Shown here in pieces: positions 1-7,320 of a DNA stretch of 8,821 bases (its first letter is position 1; each line of letters begins with the position of its first letter). The notes under the pieces are model-generated. The model saw only the letters and a program-made list of their open reading frames with translations. It searched no databases and had not been told where the DNA came from. A program made the position numbers and the translations under genes. Where the stretch lies: the NCBI GenBank assembly GCA_027295245.1, contig JAPULF010000247.1:1-8821 (forward strand), given 5' to 3'. The DNA is from Planctomycetota bacterium (GTDB lineage: Bacteria; Planctomycetota; Phycisphaerae; UBA1845; UTPLA1).

Positions 1-293
1 GTCGCCAGAACCAGCGCAATGAGTTCCGCGGAAGGCAAGTAGCCGTAATACTCGGCGCGGTGGTCGGACACATTCGACTTACCGGTTCGAATATTGATGA
101 TTTGGATTCGAGTATCCATCAACTTGGCGGAGTCGGTCAGCGGCTCGAAATTGACTCGGCCCGCCGGTCCAAACCGGTAGAATACAACATTCGCAACCGC
201 CCTGTACCCACGGGCGTAGGCCTTTCGAATTCCCGGCCAGGGCGCAATGAGCACGGCATACACAATCAGCAGCCGTGCGAGGAATCCGATCAT
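1..293 (-). CDS. Putative exosortase-H-associated membrane protein (N-terminal part, runs off left edge)
   Basis: The frame opens with ATG at 293 and stays open for 97 full codons to the window edge, so the C-terminus is missing. Residues about 4-18 (FLARLLIVYAVLIAP) form a hydrophobic N-terminal segment that could be a signal anchor or first membrane helix. Residues about 19-84 are hydrophilic and probably lie outside the membrane. A second hydrophobic stretch starts near residue 85 (SAELIALVLA) and is cut by the edge. The start is 4 bp after the stop of the exosortase-like gene, so the two are almost certainly co-transcribed and may be translationally coupled; an AGGA lies very close to the ATG. 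I do not recognise a catalytic motif. The pairing with an exosortase gene suggests a helper membrane protein of the sorting system. That role is inferred from position and topology only. The gene is real with good confidence; its function is unknown. Confidence 0.72.
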   Translation of the reverse strand, partial: MIGFLARLLIVYAVLIAPWPGIRKAYARGYRAVANVVFYRFGPAGRVNFEPLTDSAKLMDTRIQIINIRTGKSNVSDHRAEYYGYLPSAELIALVLA

Positions 294-297
294 AATC

Positions 298-942
298 CTA
301 CGTGTCGGCATGGGTGCCCGGGGCCGCCTCCGGTTTGATCGCCCGCCGCGCCCAAATGACCCAAAAGACCAACGCGAGCACGATGAACAAGAACTGCCAC
401 ACCTCCAGGTGCATCATGTCGAAGGCAGCGGGATAAAGCCACTGCACATAGTACAGGCTGATAATTCGAATCAGATTAATCAACATCAGGACAACGGTTC
501 CGATCAGCATGCCGAGCAATTTCTTTCGAAACGCAACCGGCGATGCCAGCACCGCCGAAATAAACAAGAGCGAGGGGTAGATCGCATCGCAGCCGCGTTC
601 GATCGACAGCGCCGCCCTTCCGAGGATCTTCCGATTCGAGACCGAGATGTTTTTTTCTCCGAAGATCCGCAGGATCGAACCCGAAACTTCGGCGTTCAAG
701 TCCAGATAGGGCGGCCAACATGTCCGTTCAATATACGGAGTCGACGACACCGCATAGAATACGAGCACGAAGGCCGCGAAGAGCAGGACGAACCGGAGAA
801 CCGGCCGTTGCTCTCCCATCCGCGAAAACCAGCCGGCCGGCCGCTGCCGACCTTGCTCGCGGGGACCGTCGGGCCGCGACGTCGTTCCATCAGCGCCGCC
901 CGTCTTCGGCCTTCCTCGCATTTTCCGTCTCGATTTTCCCAT
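298..942 (-). CDS. xrtH: Exosortase/archaeosortase family protein, exosortase H-like
   Basis: A 214-residue integral membrane protein. Exosortases are membrane cysteine transpeptidases thought to cleave C-terminal sorting signals (PEP-CTERM-like; IPTLxxWG-CTERM for exosortase H) on exported proteins. Hydrophobic segments lie near residues 49-67, 120-136, 141-167 and 181-198. The family's conserved residues are visible in order: Cys118 in ERGCDAIYPS, Arg159 in NLIRIISL, and His178 in FDMMHLEVWQ. The segment from Cys118 through LLGMLIGTVVLMLINLIRI to the closing VWQFLFIVLALVFWVIWAR reads like the short single-domain exosortase H type. The first 45 residues are hydrophilic and Arg/Gly-rich, with nothing recognisable in them. 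The ATG at 942 is about 46 nt downstream of the likely transcription start, but its ribosome site is weak, and ATG at residues 8 or 42 are alternatives. A companion membrane gene follows 4 bp downstream. No target protein with a CTERM signal is seen in this window. Family is confident; the H subtype is likely, not proven. Confidence 0.85.
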   Translation of the reverse strand: MGKSRRKMRGRPKTGGADGTTSRPDGPREQGRQRPAGWFSRMGEQRPVLRFVLLFAAFVLVFYAVSSTPYIERTCWPPYLDLNAEVSGSILRIFGEKNISVSNRKILGRAALSIERGCDAIYPSLLFISAVLASPVAFRKKLLGMLIGTVVLMLINLIRIISLYYVQWLYPAAFDMMHLEVWQFLFIVLALVFWVIWARRAIKPEAAPGTHADT

Positions 943-994
943 GACGCGACCCGGCCCTTGCGCTGCCGATCAGAGAGCATTCGACCCGCCCAAG

Positions 995-1024
995 ATTATA
1001 CCGCATCCGCGACACGCCTGGAAT
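995..1024 (-). promoter_or_regulatory. Candidate sigma-70-type promoter for the exosortase unit
   Basis: A perfect TATAAT reads on the minus strand at 1000-995, in the otherwise GC-rich 124-bp gap between carA and the exosortase gene. The -35 region is weak: TTCCAG with a 17-bp spacer or ATTCCA with an 18-bp spacer, 2-3 matches to TTGACA. Transcription would start near 988 and give a leader of about 46 nt before the ATG at 942. A weak -35 beside a perfect -10 fits an activator-dependent or weak promoter, but that is inference. Confidence 0.5.
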
Positions 1025-1026
1025 CC

Positions 1027-1040
1027 GACAGGCGCCTGTC
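1027..1040. promoter_or_regulatory. 14-bp perfect palindrome, candidate operator upstream of the exosortase promoter
   Basis: GACAGGCGCCTGTC is a perfect inverted repeat with no spacer, ending 3-4 bp upstream of the candidate -35 hexamer and 26 bp upstream of TATAAT. GGATTC occurs on both sides of it on the minus strand. As RNA it would form only a short stem and no T-run follows, so it is a poor intrinsic terminator for carA. Its position suits binding of a dimeric regulator. No known operator consensus is recognised. Confidence 0.4.
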
Positions 1041-1066
1041 CGTCGAATCCGCGGGGACCGGTTGGA

Positions 1067-2191
1067 TTAGCGCAATGAATCGGGCGTCATGGGGCGCTGG
1101 GTGCGCATCATTCGGGCAAAGCAATCGAACAGGTATGCCGAGTCATTCGGTCCGGGCGCGGCCTCGGGATGGTATTGAACCGCGAAGATCGGCTCGCGCT
1201 CGTGGGCGAATCCCTCGAGGCTTCCGTCATAGAGATTCGAGTGCGTGGCCCGAAGGCCGGTCGTCGCTAGCGAATCGGCGCTCACCGCGAAGCCGTGGTT
1301 CTGGCTGGTGATCTCAACCCTGCCGGTGGCATGATTCAAGACCGGATGGTTGGCCCCGTGATGACCGAACTTCAACTTGTACGTCTTCGCCCCGAGAGCC
1401 AGTGCGAGCATTTGGTACCCCAGGCAGACGCCGAATACGGGCGCTCGGCCGACCAGCCCCTTGAGTGTGTGTATCGTTTCCGTCACCGCCGCCGGGTCTC
1501 CGGGCCCGTTGCCGACCAGGATCCCGTCGGGATTCATCGCCAGAATGGCGTCGGCCCCCAGCCTGCCGGGCACGACCGCAACATGGCCGCCGATGTCGAC
1601 CAAGCGTCGAAGGATGTTCTGTTTGATCCCGCAGTCCACGGCGACGACATTGAGAGGCTTCTCCGTGGACGGAGCCCGGCGATCCTCTTCCCAAGGTCGC
1701 ACCGAATCGGACATGACGTCGCGGGTGAGATTTCGTCCGGTCAACGAACGCGACGAAGCGGCCAACTCGATCAGTGCCAATTCATCCATCACCTCGGTTG
1801 AAATGACGCCGCGCAACGCACCCTGAGATCGAATTCGTCGGGTAAGGGCCCGTGTATCCACGTCCGCCAATCCGATGATGCCGTGTTCGCGCAAATAGTC
1901 CGGAAGCGACGCGGTGGCCCGATGGTTGCTCGGTTGTTCCGACACTTCCTTGACGACGAAACCGGACAGCGCCGCACGCCCCGACTCGACGTCTTCGGGA
2001 TTGACGCCGTAGTTGCCGATCAGCGGGAATGTCATGACGACGATCTGTCCGAAATAGGACGGATCGGTGCAGATCTCCTGATAGCCCGTCATGGCCGTGT
2101 TGAAAACGACTTCGCCGAGTTGCGTGCCGGTGGCCCCGAACGCCTGACCCGTCAGGATCGTGCCGTCTTCCAAGGCGAGTTTGCCGATCAT
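1067..2191 (-). CDS. carA: Carbamoyl-phosphate synthase, small (glutaminase) subunit
   Basis: CarA hydrolyses glutamine and channels ammonia to CarB for carbamoyl phosphate, the precursor of pyrimidines and of arginine via citrulline. The 374-residue length is normal for the family. Residues about 1-130 are the CPSase small-chain N-terminal domain ([49 protein letters not shown]). Residues about 180-365 are the class I glutamine amidotransferase domain, with the oxyanion motif GNGPGDP (228-233), nucleophile Cys256 in GVCLGYQ, and catalytic His341/Glu343 in QYHPEA. SQNHG (296-300) is also typical. The ATG at 2191 overlaps the carB stop as ATGA and has a strong GGAGG six bases upstream, so start and translational coupling are well supported. 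It is the last gene of the biosynthetic cluster. The stop TAA is followed by no clear intrinsic terminator. The active site is complete and the product should be functional. Confidence 0.98.
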   Translation of the reverse strand: MIGKLALEDGTILTGQAFGATGTQLGEVVFNTAMTGYQEICTDPSYFGQIVVMTFPLIGNYGVNPEDVESGRAALSGFVVKEVSEQPSNHRATASLPDYLREHGIIGLADVDTRALTRRIRSQGALRGVISTEVMDELALIELAASSRSLTGRNLTRDVMSDSVRPWEEDRRAPSTEKPLNVVAVDCGIKQNILRRLVDIGGHVAVVPGRLGADAILAMNPDGILVGNGPGDPAAVTETIHTLKGLVGRAPVFGVCLGYQMLALALGAKTYKLKFGHHGANHPVLNHATGRVEITSQNHGFAVSADSLATTGLRATHSNLYDGSLEGFAHEREPIFAVQYHPEAAPGPNDSAYLFDCFARMMRTQRPMTPDSLR

Positions 2192-5100
2192 CGGGCCCCT
2201 CCGTCCGCCAGATAATCCTGTAATCCGCGAACCTTCATGCCGCCGTGCTGCATTGCGCGAATCGCGCCCACCGCCGCCCGGGCCCCCGCGATTGTCGTGA
2301 TCAGTGGAATGCCTTTCTGGATCGACGCGGATCGCCAGCGACCTTCGTCCGAAGCGCTGCCCGTATGAATGGGCGTGTTGATCAGCAGGTCCAGGTTTCC
2401 TTGAAGAATGAGTTCCAGGAGATAAGGGTGCTCTTCGTCGGGAAACTTGGAAACGATCGTTGAAGGAACGCCGTCCGCCGCAAGGTGTCGATGGGTCTTG
2501 ATCGTCGAGAATATCTCGAAACCCATTTCGTGCAGTTCTCGGGCGACCGGAACGATGCGAGGCTTGTCCGGATCATTAACGCTGACCAAGACCCTCCCGC
2601 TCGTGGGCAAACGAATTCCGGCGGCGCGAAGGGCCTTGGCGAACGCCAGCGGGTAGGAGGCGTCGATCCCCATCACCTCCCCGGTGCTACGCATTTCCGG
2701 CCCGAGTATGCAGTCCACCCCCGGAAAGCGATTGAACGGAAAGACCGGCACCTTGACCGAAACGTGTCGAGGCCCCCGAACGTCCGAGTGGCCGGAAGCC
2801 CGCAGGGCCTGGTCGATCGTCTCGCCCAACATCACCCGCGTGGCCACCTTGGCCCAGGGGACACCGGTCGCCTTGCCTACAAACGGGACCGTTCGCGACG
2901 CCCGCGGGTTCACCTCGATCAGGTAGATCGATCGCCCCTGGACCGCGAATTGTGCGTTCATCAGGCCGCAGACGCGCAGGCCACGCGCCAGAAGTTTGAC
3001 CTGGTGCTTGATGTCGTCAATCAGGGCGGGCGAGAGTGAGTGCGGCGGCAGGACGCAGCAGCTATCGCCGGAGTGTATGCCCGCCTCCTCGATGTGCTCC
3101 ATGATGCCGCAGATGTCGCACCGGCCGTCCACGGGATCCCGGCCGGGGTAGCCGTAATCGCTGACGGCGTCCACGTCGACTTCAACGGCGTTCAGCAGAA
3201 ACTTGTCCACCAGGATCGGCTGCTGATGCCCCGATTCCTGATCGCGATCGGTCGCGCCGAGGGCCGCGTCGATATACACGAGCAGGTCGTCGCGGTGGTT
3301 GCAAAGTTGCATACCCCTGCCGCCGAGCACATATGACGGGCGCACCAAAACGGGATAGCCGATTCGCTCGGCCACCGCGAGCGCCTCATCGCGCGAAAAG
3401 GCGATTCCGTTGGGCGGCTGTCGCAGCCCGAGTTCGCCGAGAATCTGCTTGAAACGTTCCCGGTCTTCGGCCAGGTGAATGTCGGCCGGCGCGGTTCCCA
3501 ATATCGGGACGCCCACAGCCGTCAGACCCATGGCGAGATTGAGCGGCGTCTGCCCGCCGAACTGCACGATTACGCCGTGGACCGGGCCGGTTTCACCGGA
3601 CTTCGAAACGTCGCGACCCTCGCCCCGACCAAACGGCCGGCCGTTCAGCCGCTCGCAAATATTGAGCACGTCCTCGTGCGTCAGCGGCTCGATCAACAGC
3701 AGGTCGGCGACGTTGTAGTCCGTGCTGACCGTCTCGGGATTGGAATTGACCATGACCGTTTCATAGCCCATCTCCTTGGCCGCCAGGACGGCCTGCACGC
3801 AGCAGTAATCGAATTCGATGCCTTGCCCGATCCGATTGGGACCCCCGCCCAGGATAATGACCTTCGGCCGTTCACTGACGCGCAACTCATCATCATGCGA
3901 TTCGACAAGCACGTGGTCATCGCCGAGCACGCGGTATCGGTACGGCGCCTCGACGCCGAGGTCCATAACCGCCGTTCCCAGCGGTTCCAGACCCCGCGAG
4001 GCCCGGTGCCGGCGCAGCTCGGCGACCGCTTCCGGACTGCGAAACACCCGGGCCAGCGGTCGTTCGTGTGTCGAGTAGTAATAGGGTGTGTACGCCTCGA
4101 ATTCGGCCGCGCACGAGTCCACCAGTTTGAACTTCGGCCGGTCCAGAGTCGCCTTGAGCGACGCCAGCGAAGACGCGTCCAGTTGCCAGATATTCCGAAG
4201 CTGGCTGTCGCTGTAGCCGTACGCCTTGGCCTGTTGAAAAAGGGCGCTGAGTTCCGGCGTGGCCCGGAGAACCGCCCCGTTCCCCGCACGGGCGTCAAGC
4301 AATCGGCGCTCGAAGCCCACCAACTCATTCATCTGATTGATAAACCAAGGGTCGATTCCCGATAGCTCGTGAATCTTCTCCACGTCCCATCCCATCTTGA
4401 GGGCATAGCGAATGTAGTAGATGCGGCCCTGGCAGGGCGTGCATATCTTTTCGCGCAGCACCGCCTCGGGAATGGGCCATTCCGTCGAAGACTGCTCCCG
4501 CAAGTCCGCGGGCGGCTCGCTCAGGCTACTTCCGCCGGTCGGGCCGGCGAACGGTTGCGAGGTCCCGCCAAACGCGTCCATCCAGACTTCGCCGGCGACG
4601 CCCGGCTCGTCCCGCTCGGGCCGGAGCGAATCGAACCACATATCGTTGGGGTGCAGCCCGAAGCCCGGCCGTTTGATTTCCATGGAACGGATGCACTTTT
4701 GAAAGGCCTCTTTGAAAGTCCGGCCTATCGCCATGGCCTCGCCGACCGATTTCATCGACGTCGTCAGGGTCTCGTCGGCGTCCGGAAACTTCTCGAATGC
4801 GAAACGCGGAATCTTGACGACGCAGTAGTCGATCGACGGCTCGAAACAGGCCGGCGTTTCACGGGTGATGTCGTTGCGGATTTCATCGAGTGAGTATCCG
4901 ATCGCGAGCTTGGTCGCGATTCGCGCGATCGGAAAGCCCGTCGCCTTGGACGCCAGGGCCGACGAGCGCGACACGCGAGGATTCATCTCGATTGCCACCA
5001 TGCGGCCGTTTCGAGGATCGACCCCGAATTGTATGTTCGCCCCGCCCGTCTCCACGCCCACGCAGCGGATGATCGCGATTGCGGCGTCTCGCATTTTCTG

Positions 5101-5898
5101 ATACTCGCGATCGCTCAGCGTCAGGGCCGGCGCAACGGTAATCGAGTCCCCGGTGTGGACGCCCATGGGATCCAGGTTTTCGATCGAGCAAACCACCACA
5201 ACGTTGTCGCGGTGGTCGCGCATCATCTCGAGTTCGAATTCCTTCCAGCCGGTCAGGTCCTCCTCGATCAGGATCTCCCCAACCCGCGACTTGGCGAGGC
5301 CGTCCGCGGCCAACGCCTCGAACGCCTCGAGGGTCGCGGCCATACCGCCGCCGGTGCCGCCCAATGTGTATGCCGATCGGATGCACACCGGAAGCGGGAT
5401 TGTCTCGAGCACGGCCCTGGCCTCGTCGAGGCTGTGCGCAATTCCCGATCGCGGGACATCAATGCCGATTTGGGAAACGGCAGCCTTGAACGCTCCGCGA
5501 TCTTCCGCGCGGTGAATGGTCGCGACATCCGCGCCGATCAGCCGCACGCCGTGACGGTCGAGGATGCCTTCTTCCGCCGCTTCGACCGTGCAATTCAATC
5601 CGGTCTGACCTCCGAGCGTCGGCAAAACGGAGTCGACCGGCATCCCGCGATCGGCTTCGGTTTGCAAGACATCGTCGATAACCGACGGGATGATAGGTTC
5701 CAGGTACGTGCGATTCGCCATCTCGGGGTCCGTCATGATCGTGGCGGGGTTGCTGTTGAGCAGCACCACCTCGATGCCCTCTTCGCGCAGGGCGGTGCAT
5801 GCCTGCGTGCCCGAGTAATCGAATTCGCAGCCCTGCCCGATGATGATGGGGCCGCTACCGACGATCAGCACGCGCCGAATGGACGGGTCTCTTGGCAT
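2188..5898 (-). CDS. carB: Carbamoyl-phosphate synthase, large (synthetase) subunit, with extra insertions
   Basis: CarB makes carbamoyl phosphate from bicarbonate, two ATP and ammonia delivered by CarA. At 1236 residues it exceeds the E. coli enzyme (1073). Order of parts: carboxyphosphate half about 1-410 ([63 protein letters not shown]); oligomerisation region about 411-610 (IDPWFINQM); carbamoyl-phosphate half about 676-1095 ([67 protein letters not shown]); and a C-terminal MGS-type allosteric domain about 1099-1231. Both ATP-grasp halves keep their signatures, so activity is expected. The extra length comes from inserts near residues 423-480, 612-675, 753-772, 880-893 and 912-928, none interrupting a core motif. 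The ATG at 5898 has GGAAAAG six bases upstream, and the conserved core begins right after it. The 3' end encodes the carA ribosome site and overlaps the carA start by 4 bp. The order carB then carA is the reverse of the usual one. Confidence 0.98.
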   Translation of the reverse strand: MPRDPSIRRVLIVGSGPIIIGQGCEFDYSGTQACTALREEGIEVVLLNSNPATIMTDPEMANRTYLEPIIPSVIDDVLQTEADRGMPVDSVLPTLGGQTGLNCTVEAAEEGILDRHGVRLIGADVATIHRAEDRGAFKAAVSQIGIDVPRSGIAHSLDEARAVLETIPLPVCIRSAYTLGGTGGGMAATLEAFEALAADGLAKSRVGEILIEEDLTGWKEFELEMMRDHRDNVVVVCSIENLDPMGVHTGDSITVAPALTLSDREYQKMRDAAIAIIRCVGVETGGANIQFGVDPRNGRMVAIEMNPRVSRSSALASKATGFPIARIATKLAIGYSLDEIRNDITRETPACFEPSIDYCVVKIPRFAFEKFPDADETLTTSMKSVGEAMAIGRTFKEAFQKCIRSMEIKRPGFGLHPNDMWFDSLRPERDEPGVAGEVWMDAFGGTSQPFAGPTGGSSLSEPPADLREQSSTEWPIPEAVLREKICTPCQGRIYYIRYALKMGWDVEKIHELSGIDPWFINQMNELVGFERRLLDARAGNGAVLRATPELSALFQQAKAYGYSDSQLRNIWQLDASSLASLKATLDRPKFKLVDSCAAEFEAYTPYYYSTHERPLARVFRSPEAVAELRRHRASRGLEPLGTAVMDLGVEAPYRYRVLGDDHVLVESHDDELRVSERPKVIILGGGPNRIGQGIEFDYCCVQAVLAAKEMGYETVMVNSNPETVSTDYNVADLLLIEPLTHEDVLNICERLNGRPFGRGEGRDVSKSGETGPVHGVIVQFGGQTPLNLAMGLTAVGVPILGTAPADIHLAEDRERFKQILGELGLRQPPNGIAFSRDEALAVAERIGYPVLVRPSYVLGGRGMQLCNHRDDLLVYIDAALGATDRDQESGHQQPILVDKFLLNAVEVDVDAVSDYGYPGRDPVDGRCDICGIMEHIEEAGIHSGDSCCVLPPHSLSPALIDDIKHQVKLLARGLRVCGLMNAQFAVQGRSIYLIEVNPRASRTVPFVGKATGVPWAKVATRVMLGETIDQALRASGHSDVRGPRHVSVKVPVFPFNRFPGVDCILGPEMRSTGEVMGIDASYPLAFAKALRAAGIRLPTSGRVLVSVNDPDKPRIVPVARELHEMGFEIFSTIKTHRHLAADGVPSTIVSKFPDEEHPYLLELILQGNLDLLINTPIHTGSASDEGRWRSASIQKGIPLITTIAGARAAVGAIRAMQHGGMKVRGLQDYLADGGAR
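2198..2202 (-). promoter_or_regulatory. Ribosome binding site of carA, inside the carB 3' end
   Basis: GGAGG reads on the minus strand six bases before the carA ATG at 2191 and lies within the last glycine codons of carB. Together with the ATGA overlap it fixes the carA start and points to coupled translation, which would help keep the two subunits in balance. Confidence 0.8.
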
Positions 5899-6043
5899 GT
5901 TCGACTTTTCCGCAAAGGATTCGCATCAGCCCGGACGTCGGTAGCGTCTGTAAATCGGCGGTCTGCTATTGCTTGTAGGTACAGCTTTATTCTCTTCCCG
6001 GTGTGGACGCATCTCCGAGCCGGGTCCATTCTTTCAAAAACAC
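5899..6043 (-). other. 145-bp gap between proA and carB, no clear promoter or terminator
   Basis: This is the longest non-coding stretch within the biosynthetic cluster. The minus strand reads from the proA TAG into GTGTTTTTGAAAG, but no GC-rich stem precedes the T-run, so an intrinsic terminator is not supported. TTGAAA and AT-richer pieces (GAATAAAG, GCAATAG) occur, but no hexamer pair with proper spacing stands out. GGAAAAG at 5905-5911 is a plausible ribosome site for carB. Short complementary segments TGGAC/GTCCA (6024-6028 with 6004-6008) and CCCGG/CCGGG (6020-6024 with 5997-6001) interleave and could be chance. An internal promoter or leader control for carB remains possible because the gap is much longer than the others in the cluster. 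Confidence 0.4.
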
Positions 6044-7288
6044 CTACCGCGTCTGCCAGTCTCCGTGGACGACGAAACGTTGCGTCGTCAGTTCTTCGAG
6101 TCCCATCGGACCGTACGCGTGAATCTTCGACGTACTGATTCCGATCTCGGCTCCCAACCCGAGTTGAAAGCCATCGTTGAATCGTGTGGACGCATTGACC
6201 AAAACACAAGACGACTGGACCCGCTCTGTGAATTCCCGCTGGCGGGCCGCTTCATTGCTGAGGATGACCTCGGTGTGACTCGAGCCATAAGTATTGATGT
6301 GCTCGATGGCTGTATCGATATCGGAAACCACCCGCACCGCCAGCACCAGGTCGAGGAACTCGCGTCCCCAGTCATCCGCCCCGGCGGGAACCGCCTGCGG
6401 CGCCATTCGGCAAACCTCCGGGTCCCCGCGAACCTCGACACCATCGGCTCGCAATCGTCTCACCAGGGCGGGTGTAAATTCCGCGGCGATCGCCTCGTGA
6501 ACCAGCACGCATTCGGCGGCGTTGCACGTAGCCGGCGCCGATGTCTTTGCCGTGGCGCAGATTTCGAGTGCCCGCTCAAGATCCGCGGTTTCATCCACGA
6601 AGATATGGCACACGCCGTGAAAGTGCCGAACCGTGGGAATGCGGGCATGTTCATGCACAAACCGAATCAGCCCGGCGCCGCCCCGCGGGATGACCAGATC
6701 GATGTATTGTTCAAGCGTGAGCAGCCGTTTGATCTCTTCGCGGTCCGAAGAGCAAATCAGGGTGATCGCGTTCGGCGGGGCATCCTGCGATTTGAGCGCC
6801 TCCGCCGCAAGTTCGGCGAGCAGCGTGTTGGATCGCGTCGCCTCGCGCCCGCCCTTGAGAATGCACGCATTGCCCGATTTGAAACACAACGCAAAGGCAT
6901 CGACCGTCACGTTCGGTCGTGCCTCATAGATCATCATGATGACACCGAGCGGACAACGCACCTTGCGAACCTGAAGTCCGCTGGGGACGACATATTGCCT
7001 CGTAACCGCGCCGACCGGGTCTTCCAATTCGGCGATTTGCCGTAAACCGTCGGCCATCTGTCGGATCGCGGAATCGGAAAGCGCCAATCTTTTTAGCTTG
7101 GCATCGCCCGTTCCGGCATCGCGGGCCGCGGCCACGTCGCGACCGTTGGCCTCCGCGATTGCGACGGCGTTCGTTTCGATTCGCTTCGCCAAATCGAGCA
7201 GGACGGCGTCCTTCGTCTTGCGGGGCAACGCGGCCAGTTCGACGGCGGCGTCCCGTGCCTGCTTGGCGAGGACTTCAATGGAGTGCAT
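6044..7288 (-). CDS. proA: Glutamate-5-semialdehyde dehydrogenase (gamma-glutamyl phosphate reductase)
   Basis: ProA reduces gamma-glutamyl phosphate to glutamate-5-semialdehyde with NADPH, the second step of proline synthesis from glutamate. The 414-residue length is normal for this aldehyde-dehydrogenase-superfamily enzyme. Visible landmarks are the N-terminal segment KTKDAVLLDLA (24-34), the cofactor-side stretch RCPLGVIMMIYEARPNVTVD (111-130) with KSGNACILKGG (137-147), PRGGAGLIRFV (201-211), and the nucleophile Cys255 in ATCNAAE. The typical closing signature NDGFQLGLGAEIGISTSKIH (371-390) and AYGPMGLEELTTQR are intact. The ATG at 7288 is preceded by GGGAAAG four bases upstream. It starts 32 bp after proB, giving the common proB-proA operon in which the unstable acyl phosphate passes from kinase to reductase. 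It is followed by a 145-bp gap before carB. Nothing is missing. Confidence 0.98.
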   Translation of the reverse strand: MHSIEVLAKQARDAAVELAALPRKTKDAVLLDLAKRIETNAVAIAEANGRDVAAARDAGTGDAKLKRLALSDSAIRQMADGLRQIAELEDPVGAVTRQYVVPSGLQVRKVRCPLGVIMMIYEARPNVTVDAFALCFKSGNACILKGGREATRSNTLLAELAAEALKSQDAPPNAITLICSSDREEIKRLLTLEQYIDLVIPRGGAGLIRFVHEHARIPTVRHFHGVCHIFVDETADLERALEICATAKTSAPATCNAAECVLVHEAIAAEFTPALVRRLRADGVEVRGDPEVCRMAPQAVPAGADDWGREFLDLVLAVRVVSDIDTAIEHINTYGSSHTEVILSNEAARQREFTERVQSSCVLVNASTRFNDGFQLGLGAEIGISTSKIHAYGPMGLEELTTQRFVVHGDWQTR

Positions 7289-7320
7289 GCATCTTTCCCA
7301 TGACGGGCAAGTTTGCTCCC

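Noticed and set aside
1027..1040. The palindrome downstream of carA as an intrinsic terminator
   Set aside because: The stem is very short once a loop is allowed and no T-run follows on the minus strand.
247..1311. 354-codon plus-strand open frame across the exosortase gene, the gap and the carA 3' end
   Set aside because: It is antisense to two recognised genes, its protein is Arg/Pro/Ser-rich without any motif, and long antisense frames are expected in GC-rich coding DNA.
6030..6046. TTTTT just after the proA stop as a terminator tail
   Set aside because: No GC-rich hairpin precedes it on the minus strand.
5029..6138. 369-codon plus-strand open frame over the carB 5' end and the proA-carB gap
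   Set aside because: It is antisense to strongly conserved CarB motifs and has low-complexity composition without a recognisable domain.
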